From the NCBI RefSeq assembly GCF_900114765.1, contig NZ_FOUD01000015.1, forward strand, positions 62,001 through 126,000: a stretch of DNA of 64,000 bases, written 5' to 3'. Each line of letters opens with the position of its first letter. The stretch's first letter is position 1. Under the pieces are notes generated by a model that had not been told where the DNA came from, made no database searches, and saw only the letters and a list, made by a program, of their open reading frames with translations. The DNA comes from Halopseudomonas pachastrellae (GTDB taxonomy: Bacteria; Pseudomonadota; Gammaproteobacteria; Pseudomonadales; Pseudomonadaceae). Positions 39,486 to 48,869 of this stretch are shown here, piece after piece. Both the position numbers and the translations under genes were made by a program.

Positions 39486-40363
39486 GGCTCTTGCTCCAGC
39501 TCGGCCAGGCGGCGGGCGAGGGTGGCATCGTCTGGCAGCGGGATACCCAGGGAACGGGCGACCTGGGCGTTGCTCAGCACGGAAAAGTAGCGGGGGTAGG
39601 ACGCTGCGCCGGCGGGCATGCCCTGTTCAATCAGGTAAGCGACGCTGCGCGCCATGTCTTGTGGGCTGCTGTAGGTCGTACTCAAGCTGCCCGCGTCGAT
39701 AAAGGGCGCGCTGGGGCCGATCAGCACCTTGTTGCGCGAGTAGCTGGTCAGCAGGATGGTTTTCAGATTGTCGGCGTTGTAGATGCTGCTGTCGTCGGTA
39801 CCGAGCAGGATGTCGCTGTCCAGAATGACTTCACCCAGGCGGCGGGTGAGGCTGGCGCCAGTGGGGATGACCACCGCATGCAGGGTGCGGTCGGCTTGTG
39901 TTGCGGCGTTTTGCCAGTCCGGCAACTGGGTCTGCCGCTGCTGGCTAATTAACACGCCCAGGCGACTGGCGCCCGGCATCAGCAGTTTTGCCAGGGCAAC
40001 CTGGCGTGTTGGCGCAGGGTTGGCGAGCAGCGTGTGTGCATTGCTGCCAAGTTGTTCATCTGCTTGCAGGGTTTCGAGTGTGATGTAGGTAGCCAGCGTA
40101 GGCTGTGTGGCCGGCTGTTGCTGGCGGTAGACCAAAGTGCTTCGGCCCATGGTGATGACCAGGCTGGTATCTGCTGGCAATTGCTGGTCAGGGTCAACGC
40201 TGGTCACACGTTGGCCTGGCAGAGCCCTGGTCAACTCGCTGATAAAGGCTTGGGTAAGGCTCGATTGTGTCGGGACCAGAACGGCTATTTGATCCGCCTT
40301 GGCATGGGGCATCAACATGGCAAGCAGCAGGCCGCCAAGCAGGCACAACAGCTGCCGGCTCAC
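39482..40363 (-). CDS. Orphan ABC-type substrate-binding protein
   Basis: 293 residues from a GTG at 40363, with AAGGA about 9 bases upstream. Signal peptide of about 23 residues ([19 protein letters not shown]). The rest has the two-lobe fold of the ABC_sub_bind family (COG2984-like): [31 protein letters not shown], and [15 protein letters not shown]. No permease or ATPase is nearby. It overlaps a hybrid kinase gene and follows a TonB receptor gene, so a sensory rather than transport role is likely. Confidence 0.82.
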   Translation of the reverse strand: MSRQLLCLLGGLLLAMLMPHAKADQIAVLVPTQSSLTQAFISELTRALPGQRVTSVDPDQQLPADTSLVITMGRSTLVYRQQQPATQPTLATYITLETLQADEQLGSNAHTLLANPAPTRQVALAKLLMPGASRLGVLISQQRQTQLPDWQNAATQADRTLHAVVIPTGASLTRRLGEVILDSDILLGTDDSSIYNADNLKTILLTSYSRNKVLIGPSAPFIDAGSLSTTYSSPQDMARSVAYLIEQGMPAGAASYPRYFSVLSNAQVARSLGIPLPDDATLARRLAELEQEP

Positions 40364-40441
40364 CGGGTCCGTCCTTTGGCTGCGTAGTGCATATCGACAA
40401 TCCGTGTCATTTGTAGGGAGGCCATCGCCTGGACAGGTGAA

Positions 40442-42634
40442 TCAGAAGTCTAGTTCCGCAGACAGGTACACGTGGCTACGGTCGTCGTAGAGGTTTTCGC
40501 CCCAGGTCAGGGCTTCATCATCCAGCCGGAACTGCCAGTTCAGCGCCAACTCCAGTTCGCTGGTACTGCCGAGCGAGAAGCGTTTGGCCAGACGACCATC
40601 CAGGCGCTCGAAGCGCCGCTCGTTGAGCGCATCAGCACCATAATAGATGATGCTGCTTTCGACGCTCCCAGCCCAGTTGCGTAACCAGGCCAGGGAGCCA
40701 CTGTTGCGTGGGGTCAGGCGCTGGTCCAGTTCGTTGCTTGCGAAAAAGTCGACATAGGCATAGGTAACCCGGAGCCGGTCTTGTGCTGTCAGCCTCCAGT
40801 CTGCCTGAGTCTCGATGCCTGTGAAGCGGGTAGAGCTGCTGTTATCCGGTTCAAAATTCACTACCTGCAGTGGCTGGCTGATCATATTGTCAATTTCGTC
40901 ATAGAACGCTTTGACGTCAATTGCCAGCCCGAGGTCGTGGAAGTGCCCGTTGTAGCCCAGTTCGTAGGAGCGCATTTGCTCCTGCTCCAGGTCGCCGGGC
41001 CCCTGAGCCAGCGCATAGTAAGTGTCGCCTGTAGTGCCGGCACCACTAAGGCCGCTGGGGTAATAGGTCCAGTATGCGTTGTTCTCGTACATGTCTGGAG
41101 AGCGCACCGCTTCAGAGTACACCGCGCGCAGACTGTGGGAGGGCGCGACGAAGTAATGCGCTGCCAGCCTGGGAGAAAAAGAGAAGTCGCTCAGGCGATC
41201 CTGTTCGGCCATGGCGCCGGCATGTAGCAGCCAACGCTCGCCCAGACGGTACTCAAGGTTGCCAAAAAGCTGCCCAACCGAGTTCTCGACCTTGCCATTG
41301 AAGAAGGTTTTCGATTTCGCCTGATCATATCTGAGGTTGAGGCCAAAGACGGTTCGCAGTGCGTCGTTGACTTGTATGGTGTTCTGAACTTCTGCCTCAT
41401 AGCGTGTTTCACGCAGGTTTTCGTTGAGGTTGAAACAGGCTGGGGCGCTGTCGCGTGCGGCCGCATGCTGTGCTACGAGGCCATCTACCAGCGGCAGCAG
41501 CTCAGGCGGTAGTCCGTCCTGGTTGACCAGCCAATCGCTATAGAAGGCCGGGTCTGCCCAGTACCCTCTGCGATTACGCAGAATGTAGTTGAAGCGCCGC
41601 GCGTAGACATTGCCGGCAAGGTACAGCTGGCGCAGCTCAGGTGAGAATACGACTGGAGAGTCGCAGGCGCGCCACTGACTGAGACGTTCCATATGCTGGG
41701 CGTAGGTTTTGATCTCCAGTCGGTGCGCGGGGCTCAGGTCGTTCTTCCAGTTTAACTGCACGAAGTAGTCGCGGGCGGTAACGTCGGATGAAGGAAAGCC
41801 TTGCTCGTACATGAGACGGTCGAACAGGTAACTATCGTCCGTTGGCTCGGCCATGACGCTGTAGTCATTGGACTGTTGGTTGGTACCTTCTTTTGCACCC
41901 AGTTGCCACGAAAGGGCCTGGGTGGGACTGAGGTCGGTATTGCCAAGCAGGTTCAGCGCGCTGAGGCGACGCCCGTCACGGTAATCGCTGCCGTCTTGCA
42001 CGTGGTCGAAGCCGTCATCCTCTTTGCCGATCAGGCTGATGCGCGCCTGAGAGCTGCCGAAGGTGAAACCTTGACTGGCATACAGATCGCTGACGCCGCG
42101 GGTGCCGCGGGTGACCTTTACCCGGGTGCCTTGACTAAGTTCAGGCCGGGTGGAAATGATGTTGATCACGCCCATCAACGCATTGGCACCGTACGCCGCC
42201 GTGTTTGGGCCTCGGAAAACCTCAATGCGCTCGATATCTTCAATGGCCAACGGAATATCGGTCCAGTCGACCGTTGCCAGGCCCGGTCTATAAACCGAAC
42301 GGCCGTCCACCAGCACCTGCATGCGCCGGGCCTCGCTGATGTTGGTGCCGTGGTAGTTCACGTTGGCCAGGTTGCCGGCGGAATAGCCAACCATCATGCC
42401 GGGCACCAGCCGCATTAGTTCTGGTACGTCTCGTGCGCCCGAGCCACGAATCAACTGCCGATCAATCACCGTCATACTGCCCGGCACCTCTGCCGGGCTT
42501 TGTTTCAGGCGGGTAGCGCTGAGTACGGTGGGTAGCTGCAAGTCGTCGAGCAGCGGGTCGTTCAGGGACTGGGCGCCGAGAGGGGCGCTGCAGCACAAGA
42601 GGACAGCGGAGGCGGCGAGGCGCGGCTTTAGCAT
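40442..42634 (-). CDS. TonB-dependent outer-membrane receptor
   Basis: 730 residues. Signal peptide (about 1-22, ending LGAQS). Plug domain at about 35-160 (PSTLSATRLK-like start, MQVLVDGRSVYRP, GPNTAAYGANALMGVINII), then a 22-strand barrel ending in the outer-membrane sorting signal HVYLSAELDF with terminal Phe. The ligand is unknown; I saw no Fur-box upstream. It is the first gene of a minus-strand trio with the orphan binding protein and hybrid kinase, 78 bp upstream of the former. Confidence 0.92.
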   Translation of the reverse strand: MLKPRLAASAVLLCCSAPLGAQSLNDPLLDDLQLPTVLSATRLKQSPAEVPGSMTVIDRQLIRGSGARDVPELMRLVPGMMVGYSAGNLANVNYHGTNISEARRMQVLVDGRSVYRPGLATVDWTDIPLAIEDIERIEVFRGPNTAAYGANALMGVINIISTRPELSQGTRVKVTRGTRGVSDLYASQGFTFGSSQARISLIGKEDDGFDHVQDGSDYRDGRRLSALNLLGNTDLSPTQALSWQLGAKEGTNQQSNDYSVMAEPTDDSYLFDRLMYEQGFPSSDVTARDYFVQLNWKNDLSPAHRLEIKTYAQHMERLSQWRACDSPVVFSPELRQLYLAGNVYARRFNYILRNRRGYWADPAFYSDWLVNQDGLPPELLPLVDGLVAQHAAARDSAPACFNLNENLRETRYEAEVQNTIQVNDALRTVFGLNLRYDQAKSKTFFNGKVENSVGQLFGNLEYRLGERWLLHAGAMAEQDRLSDFSFSPRLAAHYFVAPSHSLRAVYSEAVRSPDMYENNAYWTYYPSGLSGAGTTGDTYYALAQGPGDLEQEQMRSYELGYNGHFHDLGLAIDVKAFYDEIDNMISQPLQVVNFEPDNSSSTRFTGIETQADWRLTAQDRLRVTYAYVDFFASNELDQRLTPRNSGSLAWLRNWAGSVESSIIYYGADALNERRFERLDGRLAKRFSLGSTSELELALNWQFRLDDEALTWGENLYDDRSHVYLSAELDF

Positions 42635-42766
42635 AGTGATGGCACTTGGATTCTTTTATACGAATGCGCACATATTAACCAGCCGAGCAGGTTTTTCCAG
42701 CGGCAAATCGCGCCGTCGGCGTGCTCGGCTTATACTGGCGCCAGATTCACTGTCTAAGGATGTTGC

Positions 42767-43807
42767 ATGACCGATCGCAAAGCATCTGTCTGTGTGTTGG
42801 GTGGGGGCAGTTTTGGTACCACCCTGGCCAACCTCATGGCCTCCGAAGCTGTGCCGGTAACCCTCTGGTTGCGTGACCCCGAGATGGCCCGGCATATCAG
42901 CGAACAGCACGAAAATCCGCGTTACCTGCCCGGCATTGCTCTGGATGAGCGGTTGCGGGTGACCACCGACCTGAATGCGGCGCTGGCGACGGCAGAGATC
43001 GTCTTTCTGGCTATCCCGTCCAGTTCTTTCCGCACTGTACTCCAACAGATCGGCCCGCAGCTGGCCGGCAAACAGGTTGTCAGCACCACCAAGGGTATCG
43101 AGCAGCCTGGCTTTCTGATGATGAGCCAGATTGTCGAGCAGGAAGCACCTGAAGCCCGCGTGGGCGTGCTGTCCGGGCCTAACCTGGCCAAGGAAATTGC
43201 CGCAGGAGAGCTGACTGCGACCGTGGTCGCCAGCGAAGACGAGCAGCTGTGCCGTGATGTGCAGGCCGTGCTTGGCTGTGCCAACCTGCGGGTCTATGCC
43301 AGTCAGGATCGCTATGGGGTAGAGCTGGGCGGCGCGCTGAAGAATGTCTACGCGATTATTTCCGGTATGGCCTCGGCGCTTGGCATGGGCGAAAACACCA
43401 AAGCGATGCTGATTACCCGGGCGCTGGCCGAGATGACGCGCTTTGCCGTGCACATGGGCGCCAACCCGCTGACTTTCCTGGGACTGGCGGGGGTTGGCGA
43501 CTTGATCGTTACCTGTGTGTCGCCACAGTCACGCAATTTTCAGGTAGGGCATGCGCTGGGCAAGGGCGAAACTCTGGAGCAGGGTGTGGCCCGGCTGGGC
43601 CAGGTAGCCGAGGGCGTCAACACGCTCAAGGTACTCAAGCACAAAGCGGCAGAAGAGAGCGTTTACATGCCACTGGTCGATGGCCTGCATGCCATTGTCT
43701 TTGAGCACAAGCCGCTGCCGGCGGTGATTGCCCGCCTGATGTCGGCTGAACAGAAAAACGATGTTGAATTTGCCGCCTTCATGTCGGCTGCACCGGTCAA
43801 TTCCTGA
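42767..43807 (+). CDS. gpsA: NAD(P)-dependent glycerol-3-phosphate dehydrogenase
   Basis: 346 residues. Reduces dihydroxyacetone phosphate to sn-glycerol 3-phosphate, the phospholipid backbone. NAD-binding GGGSFGT (about 12-18), [20 protein letters not shown], and the catalytic Lys in GALKNVYAI. The start has TAAGGA upstream. Divergent from the TonB receptor across 132 bp. Confidence 0.97.
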   Translation: MTDRKASVCVLGGGSFGTTLANLMASEAVPVTLWLRDPEMARHISEQHENPRYLPGIALDERLRVTTDLNAALATAEIVFLAIPSSSFRTVLQQIGPQLAGKQVVSTTKGIEQPGFLMMSQIVEQEAPEARVGVLSGPNLAKEIAAGELTATVVASEDEQLCRDVQAVLGCANLRVYASQDRYGVELGGALKNVYAIISGMASALGMGENTKAMLITRALAEMTRFAVHMGANPLTFLGLAGVGDLIVTCVSPQSRNFQVGHALGKGETLEQGVARLGQVAEGVNTLKVLKHKAAEESVYMPLVDGLHAIVFEHKPLPAVIARLMSAEQKNDVEFAAFMSAAPVNS

Positions 43808-43816
43808 GGAGTTTTT

Positions 43817-44131
43817 GTGAACGCGTTTTTGAATAACCTTTGCTCCGCCGATTTTTGGCTGCGACTGCTGTATGTCGTTTTCTTTGCCCTGGCCTGGCAG
43901 GTGGCCGAGGTGGCGCTGGCAGTATTGGTCCTGATCCAGATTGCCTATCGTTTGTTTCGTGGTGAGCCGGATGCCGATTGCGCGCGCTGGGGTAGCAGCC
44001 TTTCGCAGTACGTCTGGCAGAGCGGTCGCTACCTGACTGGTGCCAGTGAGCAAAAGCCCTGGCCCTTCAGCGAATGGCCGGACGGTGATGCGCAGTGGCT
44101 GCGTGAGCTCCGTGACCAGGAACCACAATGA
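43817..44131 (+). CDS. DUF4389 membrane protein
   Basis: 104 residues from a GTG at 43817, with GAGGAG upstream. One or two hydrophobic helices (about 14-43), followed by GSSLSQYVWQSGRYLTGASEQ-like sequence and KPWPFSEWP, the mark of DUF4389. Unknown function. Lies 9 bp after gpsA and overlaps sixA by 4 bp, so all three are likely one operon. Confidence 0.9.
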   Translation: MNAFLNNLCSADFWLRLLYVVFFALAWQVAEVALAVLVLIQIAYRLFRGEPDADCARWGSSLSQYVWQSGRYLTGASEQKPWPFSEWPDGDAQWLRELRDQEPQ

Positions 44132-44598
44132 GACTCTGGATTCTGCGCCATGGTCAGGCTGCGCCCCAGGCTCCGACGGACCCCGAGCGGCCGTTGACCA
44201 GCGCCGGCGAGAATGAAGTGCGCAGCATGTGCCAGATCCTGGCCGGGCAGCCACTCGATGCGATGCTCGCCAGCCCTTATCTGCGGGCACAGCAAACGGC
44301 TGCGCTGGTGGCCGATCAGCTGGATTTTGCCCGCGGCGTATCAACCGCGCCCTGGCTGACCCCCGATGATGAGCCGGCTGAAGTGCTGCGTTATCTGAGC
44401 GAGCGCAACGAACAGCAGTTACTCCTGGTTAGTCACCAGCCGCTGGTCAGTCAGTTGCTCAGCCTTTTGTGTGAGGGCCACCGGGCAGGGCATTTTCCCA
44501 TGCCTACGGCTGGTCTGGCCTGCGTTGATCTGGACTTTGTTGCCGCAGGTCTCGGTCAATTGCAGTTGTTGCAGAGCCCCGCGCAATTGACCAGCTAA
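44128..44598 (+). CDS. sixA: Phosphohistidine phosphatase SixA
   Basis: 156 residues of the histidine phosphatase superfamily. Active-site motif LRHGQA, with His8. LASPYLRAQQTA and VSHQPLVSQLL carry the second Arg and His. SixA removes phosphate from histidine phosphotransfer proteins (ArcB Hpt, and NPr in E. coli). Interesting next to two hybrid kinases in the window, though a direct link is inference. Confidence 0.92.
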   Translation: MRLWILRHGQAAPQAPTDPERPLTSAGENEVRSMCQILAGQPLDAMLASPYLRAQQTAALVADQLDFARGVSTAPWLTPDDEPAEVLRYLSERNEQQLLLVSHQPLVSQLLSLLCEGHRAGHFPMPTAGLACVDLDFVAAGLGQLQLLQSPAQLTS

Positions 44599-44766
44599 TC
44601 GCAGACTGAATGTCCTGCGGTGGCAATGGCTCACATCTGCGCGCGATTGCTCTGCGCCGGCCTTGTAGCCATCTGTCGGCTGGGATAGTGTGAGGGCAAT
44701 TCCTACCGGCAGGCTGTCCTCAGAGGCGGCCGTCGCAACAATAATAATGATTCGGCGGAGCAGGGC

Positions 44767-46431
44767 ATGGGTGCATTGGCAACGCAGCCTGCGACGGCGC
44801 TTGAGGCCTTCTTACGTCAGGAGGCCCTGCGCCCGAGCACTACCTATCTGGTTCAACCGCTGCCTGACGGCAGTATTCAACGTCTGACCTGGGCCGAGGT
44901 TGGCGAGCAGGCGCGCCGCGCTGCTGGCTACCTGGCTAGTCTGCAGCTGCCAGCCGGCAGTTGCATTGGCCTGCTGGCGCCCAACTGCGCCCACTGGATC
45001 GTGGCTGACCTGGCTATCTGGATGGCCGGTCATGTCTCCGTTCCCCTGCATCCTGGTCTCACTGTCGATTTTATTTCTCAAGTAGCACGTCACGCTGACC
45101 TCAGGGCGGTGTTTCTTGGGCGTCTGGAAGGGTGGCCGGCACAGAGTGCGGGTTTGCCCGATGAGCTGGTGCGCCTTGCCCTGCCGCAGGGGCCGGAGGA
45201 GGCCGGTGTGCTGCCCTGGTCCGAGCTGCAGCAGCATTCACCGCTGGAGCCGCACAAGCCTGCTGCCGATCAGTCCGCTACCATCATTTACACCTCTGGC
45301 ACCACCGGTGTACCCAAGGGTGTGGTCTTGAGCTTTGCCAGCATGTATCTGGCGGCCAGCAACTTCCTGCGTCTGTTTACCATTTCGGCGTCGGATCGCA
45401 TGTTGTCATGCCAGTCTTTTAGTCATATTGGCGAGCGGCAGTTCATCGAGATGACCTCATTGCTTGGCGGTCAGCAGGTGTTCTTTGTCGAACGTGCCGC
45501 CAGTTTTCTGGAGGATTGTCGTCGAGCCAGACCAACCCTGTTTATTGCCTCGCCCAGGGTTTGGCAGGACTGCATGGATGCCTGTGATCGGCGTTGGCCG
45601 GCGCGCTGGCAGGGCGCTTTGCTGCGCCTGCCGGTGCTGGGGCCGCGCCAGGGCAGGCGCGTGCTGACCTATTTAGGCTTGGATCAGGTGCGCTATGCCG
45701 TCAGCGGGGCTGCGCGTTTGAGTCCGGCGCTGCAGCATCGATTCGCGGAGTTCGGCCTGCAGGTGGTAGAAGCCTATGGCATGACAGAGAACTGCGGTTA
45801 CTCGCATGTCGGGCGTCCTAGCAAAGCGCGCCCCGGCTTTATTGGGCTGCCCAACCCCGGCGTCGAGTGCCGGCTGGGGGATCAGGGAGAGTTGCTGGTG
45901 CGCAGCAAGACCCTGATGCTGGGCTATCACAAGGACCCGGCACGTACTGCCGAGGTATTGGACGAGGATGGTTTTCTGCACACAGGCGATGTGGCGGAGA
46001 TCGACCAGGAGGGCTTTTTGCGGCTGACAGGTCGCCTGCGTGATATCTTCAAGACCTCTCAAGGCCGCTACGTCACCCCTGCACCCATCGAACAGCGCCT
46101 AATGGACGATGCACTGGTAGAAGAAGCCTGTGTGGTTGGTCAGGATCTGCCCCAGCCGCTGGCGCTCGTGCGGTTGGCCCCGGGGCTCACGGCCGACAAA
46201 GTCACCCTTGGACGCCTGCAGGTACTGTTCGAGTCCGTTAATGAAACCTTGCCTGCCACCGAACGTCTGGGCTGCCTGGTTATTGTGCAAAGCGCCTGGG
46301 ATATCGCGGGCGGGTTCCGCACGCCAACGCTGAAGCTGCGCCGCAACGTGGTGGAAGCAACTTATCATCGCCATTTCCAGTATTGGCTGGTCAGCGGCAA
46401 GAGTATTGTTTTGGAGGAGAGTGACCCATGA
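44767..46431 (+). CDS. Long-chain acyl-CoA ligase-like protein
   Basis: 554 residues of the AMP-forming family. YTSGTTGVPKGVVL (about 175-188), EAYGMTENCG, and the hinge LTGRLRDIFKTSQGRYVTP are present. The C-terminal Lys lies in FRTPTLKLRRNVV as in long-chain ACSL enzymes. Starts at the ATG at 44767, with GGAG upstream. Overlaps the thioesterase gene by 4 bp. Activates an unknown carboxylic acid. Confidence 0.9.
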   Translation: MGALATQPATALEAFLRQEALRPSTTYLVQPLPDGSIQRLTWAEVGEQARRAAGYLASLQLPAGSCIGLLAPNCAHWIVADLAIWMAGHVSVPLHPGLTVDFISQVARHADLRAVFLGRLEGWPAQSAGLPDELVRLALPQGPEEAGVLPWSELQQHSPLEPHKPAADQSATIIYTSGTTGVPKGVVLSFASMYLAASNFLRLFTISASDRMLSCQSFSHIGERQFIEMTSLLGGQQVFFVERAASFLEDCRRARPTLFIASPRVWQDCMDACDRRWPARWQGALLRLPVLGPRQGRRVLTYLGLDQVRYAVSGAARLSPALQHRFAEFGLQVVEAYGMTENCGYSHVGRPSKARPGFIGLPNPGVECRLGDQGELLVRSKTLMLGYHKDPARTAEVLDEDGFLHTGDVAEIDQEGFLRLTGRLRDIFKTSQGRYVTPAPIEQRLMDDALVEEACVVGQDLPQPLALVRLAPGLTADKVTLGRLQVLFESVNETLPATERLGCLVIVQSAWDIAGGFRTPTLKLRRNVVEATYHRHFQYWLVSGKSIVLEESDP

Positions 46432-46859
46432 GCGCCATTTGGCATCGCCCCCTGGATATCGAGGCCATGAATGCGCCCGGTCCGCATATCAACACGCTAT
46501 TGGATATTCGTATCGAGGAGGCGGGAGACGACTGGATCAGCGCAAGCATGCCGGTTGACCAGCGCACTCATCAGCCCTACGGCATCCTGCATGGTGGCGC
46601 GTCGGTGGTGCTGGCTGAAAGCGTCGGCAGTATGGCGTCCTACGCCTGCATTGATACCAGCACCCATTACTGCGTGGGCCTGGATGTGAACGCCAATCAC
46701 CTGCGTGCGGTGCGTACCGGCCGGGTTACTGCGCGGGCTACGGCGGTGCATCTGGGGCGTACAACGCACGTCTGGGACATCCGCCTGCGGGATGAACAGG
46801 GCAAGACCACCTGCATCGCCCGCCTGACCATGGCGATTGTGCCATTGAAGGCCGATTGA
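46428..46859 (+). CDS. Hotdog-fold thioesterase (PaaI/YdiI type)
   Basis: 143 residues. YGILHGGASVVLAESVGSMAS holds the HGG substrate loop and the catalytic acidic residue of the PaaI/MenI group; VGLDVNANHLRAVRTGRVTA is the second family mark. Hydrolyses an acyl-CoA. Translationally coupled (4-bp ATGA overlap) to the acyl-CoA ligase upstream. Confidence 0.92.
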   Translation: MSAIWHRPLDIEAMNAPGPHINTLLDIRIEEAGDDWISASMPVDQRTHQPYGILHGGASVVLAESVGSMASYACIDTSTHYCVGLDVNANHLRAVRTGRVTARATAVHLGRTTHVWDIRLRDEQGKTTCIARLTMAIVPLKAD

Positions 46860-46981
46860 GCCAGGGCTGCGCTGGCCGGCCGTGTATGGAGCTGTATTCA
46901 CGGATACCCCAAGGCTTGTTCGCGCGGCAGCAAGCCAGTAGATTTCTGCGGCATCCGTTCCCCTCAGCAACCGGAGGCCGC

Positions 46982-47845
46982 ATGCCCCTTACCAGCCATG
47001 AAGTACGCTTTTCCCTGCCGCACATTGAAGTAGCCGGCAAGGCTTGGGGCGAGCCCGGCGGTTTGCCGGTGATTGCGCTGCACGGCTGGCTCGACAATGC
47101 CGCCACCTTTGATCGAGTGGCACCGGCGCTGGAGGGCGTTCACCTGGTCGCGCTGGACCTGCCGGGGCATGGCCTGTCAGGGCACATGCCCGCTACCGGT
47201 TACAGCCTGTGGCAGCAAGCGGCCAGCGTGCTTCAGGTGGCAGAGGATCTGGGCTGGGAGCGCTTTGCCCTGCTTGGGCATTCCATGGGCGCGATTATCA
47301 GCGGCATTCTGGCGGGCAGCCTGCCGGAGCGGATTATCGGTGCGGCCATGATCGACGGGCTGATGCCCTTTACCTCGGAAGCTGACGATGCGCCTCGGCA
47401 GATGGCGCGTTTTTTCAAATCCAGCCTGCAGTTGGGCAGCAAGCGTAAACCCATTTATGACAGCGCCGACAAGGCAATCTCGGCACGGGTGCTGGGCGGT
47501 ACTACGCCCATCAGCCGCGAAGCGGCGGGCTGTCTGGTAGAGCGCGGACTGATGCCGCACGATGGTGGCTGGACTTGGCGGACCGACCCGCAACTGATGC
47601 TGCCTTCGCCACTACGCCTGACCCAGCGTCACGCCGTTTCCTTTATCGAAAACATCAGCGCACCGGCCTGCCTGGTACTGGCCAATCAGGGCGTGATGCA
47701 CAAGCATCCCGAGGTGCTGGACCGCATCGATGCCTTTGAGCATTTGCAGGTGCACCGTATCGACGGTGGACACCATCTGCATCTGGAAGCCCAGGCGCCG
47801 GAGGTGGCTGCCATTCTGAAAGACTTCTACACAAGCCTGAGCTGA
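46982..47845 (+). CDS. Alpha/beta hydrolase
   Basis: 287 residues from the ATG at 46982, with GGAGG 4-5 bases upstream; the open frame extends to 46856 but without support. Nucleophile elbow GHSMGA (Ser about 97), oxyanion region ALHGWLDNAATF, and the late His in DGGHHLHLEA. Esterase or lipase-like with unknown substrate. Follows the thioesterase gene by 122 bp. Confidence 0.9.
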   Translation: MPLTSHEVRFSLPHIEVAGKAWGEPGGLPVIALHGWLDNAATFDRVAPALEGVHLVALDLPGHGLSGHMPATGYSLWQQAASVLQVAEDLGWERFALLGHSMGAIISGILAGSLPERIIGAAMIDGLMPFTSEADDAPRQMARFFKSSLQLGSKRKPIYDSADKAISARVLGGTTPISREAAGCLVERGLMPHDGGWTWRTDPQLMLPSPLRLTQRHAVSFIENISAPACLVLANQGVMHKHPEVLDRIDAFEHLQVHRIDGGHHLHLEAQAPEVAAILKDFYTSLS

Positions 47846-47934
47846 CCCATACGCCCAGTCGCGGTATCCTCGGAGTCGATGTGGCGCGTCAGCGCCCGCA
47901 TAATGACGCCCGCAGGTGGGCGCTGAGGAGATGC

Positions 47935-48753
47935 ATGGGGTCCATAACACGAAGTGCGCCGCTGCTGCTTGCCGGGCTGTTGTTTGCCGGAGTGCTGCAG
48001 GCCGAAGACGCCGTCTCGACACTGGTTGTCGAGCCTTTCACCCATTCGCGCCTGGTCGACCAGCGCTTGCAGACCCAGGGGGATCAGCCGGTGGTCATTG
48101 GCAGCATCCGGCGCATCAACAACCAGCTGCGGGCCGAACGCGAGGTGCGTGCCAGTGGCGATCTGGCATCGGTCAGCTGGGAAATTCTCGACGGCTACGA
48201 ACCCGAAGTGGCGTTCAGTCATCTGCTTGGGCAGTTGCTGGAACAGCCCCATACGCTGCTGTATGCCTGCGATGGCCGCGAATGCGGCAGCAGCAGTTTG
48301 TGGGCCAACCAGGTGCTGCATAACTCGCGCCTGTACGGCCCAGACGAAGATCAGCGCTACCTGGCGCTGCGCCTGGATGCCGAGCCGCAGCGCTTTATCA
48401 CCCTCTACAGCATTACCCGCGGAAATCGGCGGAGTTACCTCAACATGACCCAGCTGACGCCCGATCAGCCGGTTCAGCAGGCGCTGTACCCGACGCCGTC
48501 AACCTTGCTCAAGGTGCTGCGCAGTGAGAACAACCTGGCACTGCCTTCGCTGCAGGACCCACGGCTGCGTGAAGACTGGACCCGGCTTCTGGTGCGCATG
48601 ATGCGGCTGGACTCGTTGCTGCGGCTGCAGCTGGACGGGGGCGATGCACCGCAACTGGCCAACGACATGAAAGCCGCTGGTGTGGCGGCGTCGCGCATGC
48701 AGCTGGGTGAGCCTGTGCCCGCTGAGGGTGCGGTGCTGCAGCGTATTCGCTAG
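47935..48753 (+). CDS. DUF4892 periplasmic protein
   Basis: 272 residues from the ATG at 47935 with GAGGAG upstream. Signal peptide of about 24 residues (LLLAGLLFAGVLQA). The mature part starts VEPFTHSRLVDQR and contains LLYACDGRECGSSSLWAN, a mark of DUF4892 with two cysteines. Function unknown. Convergent with the acylase gene; the 116 bp between hold a weak GGGCCG/CGGCCC pairing only. Confidence 0.88.
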   Translation: MGSITRSAPLLLAGLLFAGVLQAEDAVSTLVVEPFTHSRLVDQRLQTQGDQPVVIGSIRRINNQLRAEREVRASGDLASVSWEILDGYEPEVAFSHLLGQLLEQPHTLLYACDGRECGSSSLWANQVLHNSRLYGPDEDQRYLALRLDAEPQRFITLYSITRGNRRSYLNMTQLTPDQPVQQALYPTPSTLLKVLRSENNLALPSLQDPRLREDWTRLLVRMMRLDSLLRLQLDGGDAPQLANDMKAAGVAASRMQLGEPVPAEGAVLQRIR

Positions 48754-48869
48754 GGGCTGTTACCGCGCCTCCCGCAGCCCATTTGTCGGCCAGGCAACGC
48801 TGCAGGGGGCGCAGTGCAGTCGCTCTGCATACACGGCCGATAATCTGGGCCGAATAATGAGCCCGGCCC

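Noticed and set aside
42635-42766. Fur box upstream of the TonB receptor
   Set aside because: No GATAAT-like repeats are present in the divergent promoter region.
44740-44760. Fur-box-like AATAATAATGATTC before the acyl-CoA ligase
   Set aside because: Only half of the 19-bp Fur consensus is matched and the gene has no iron context.
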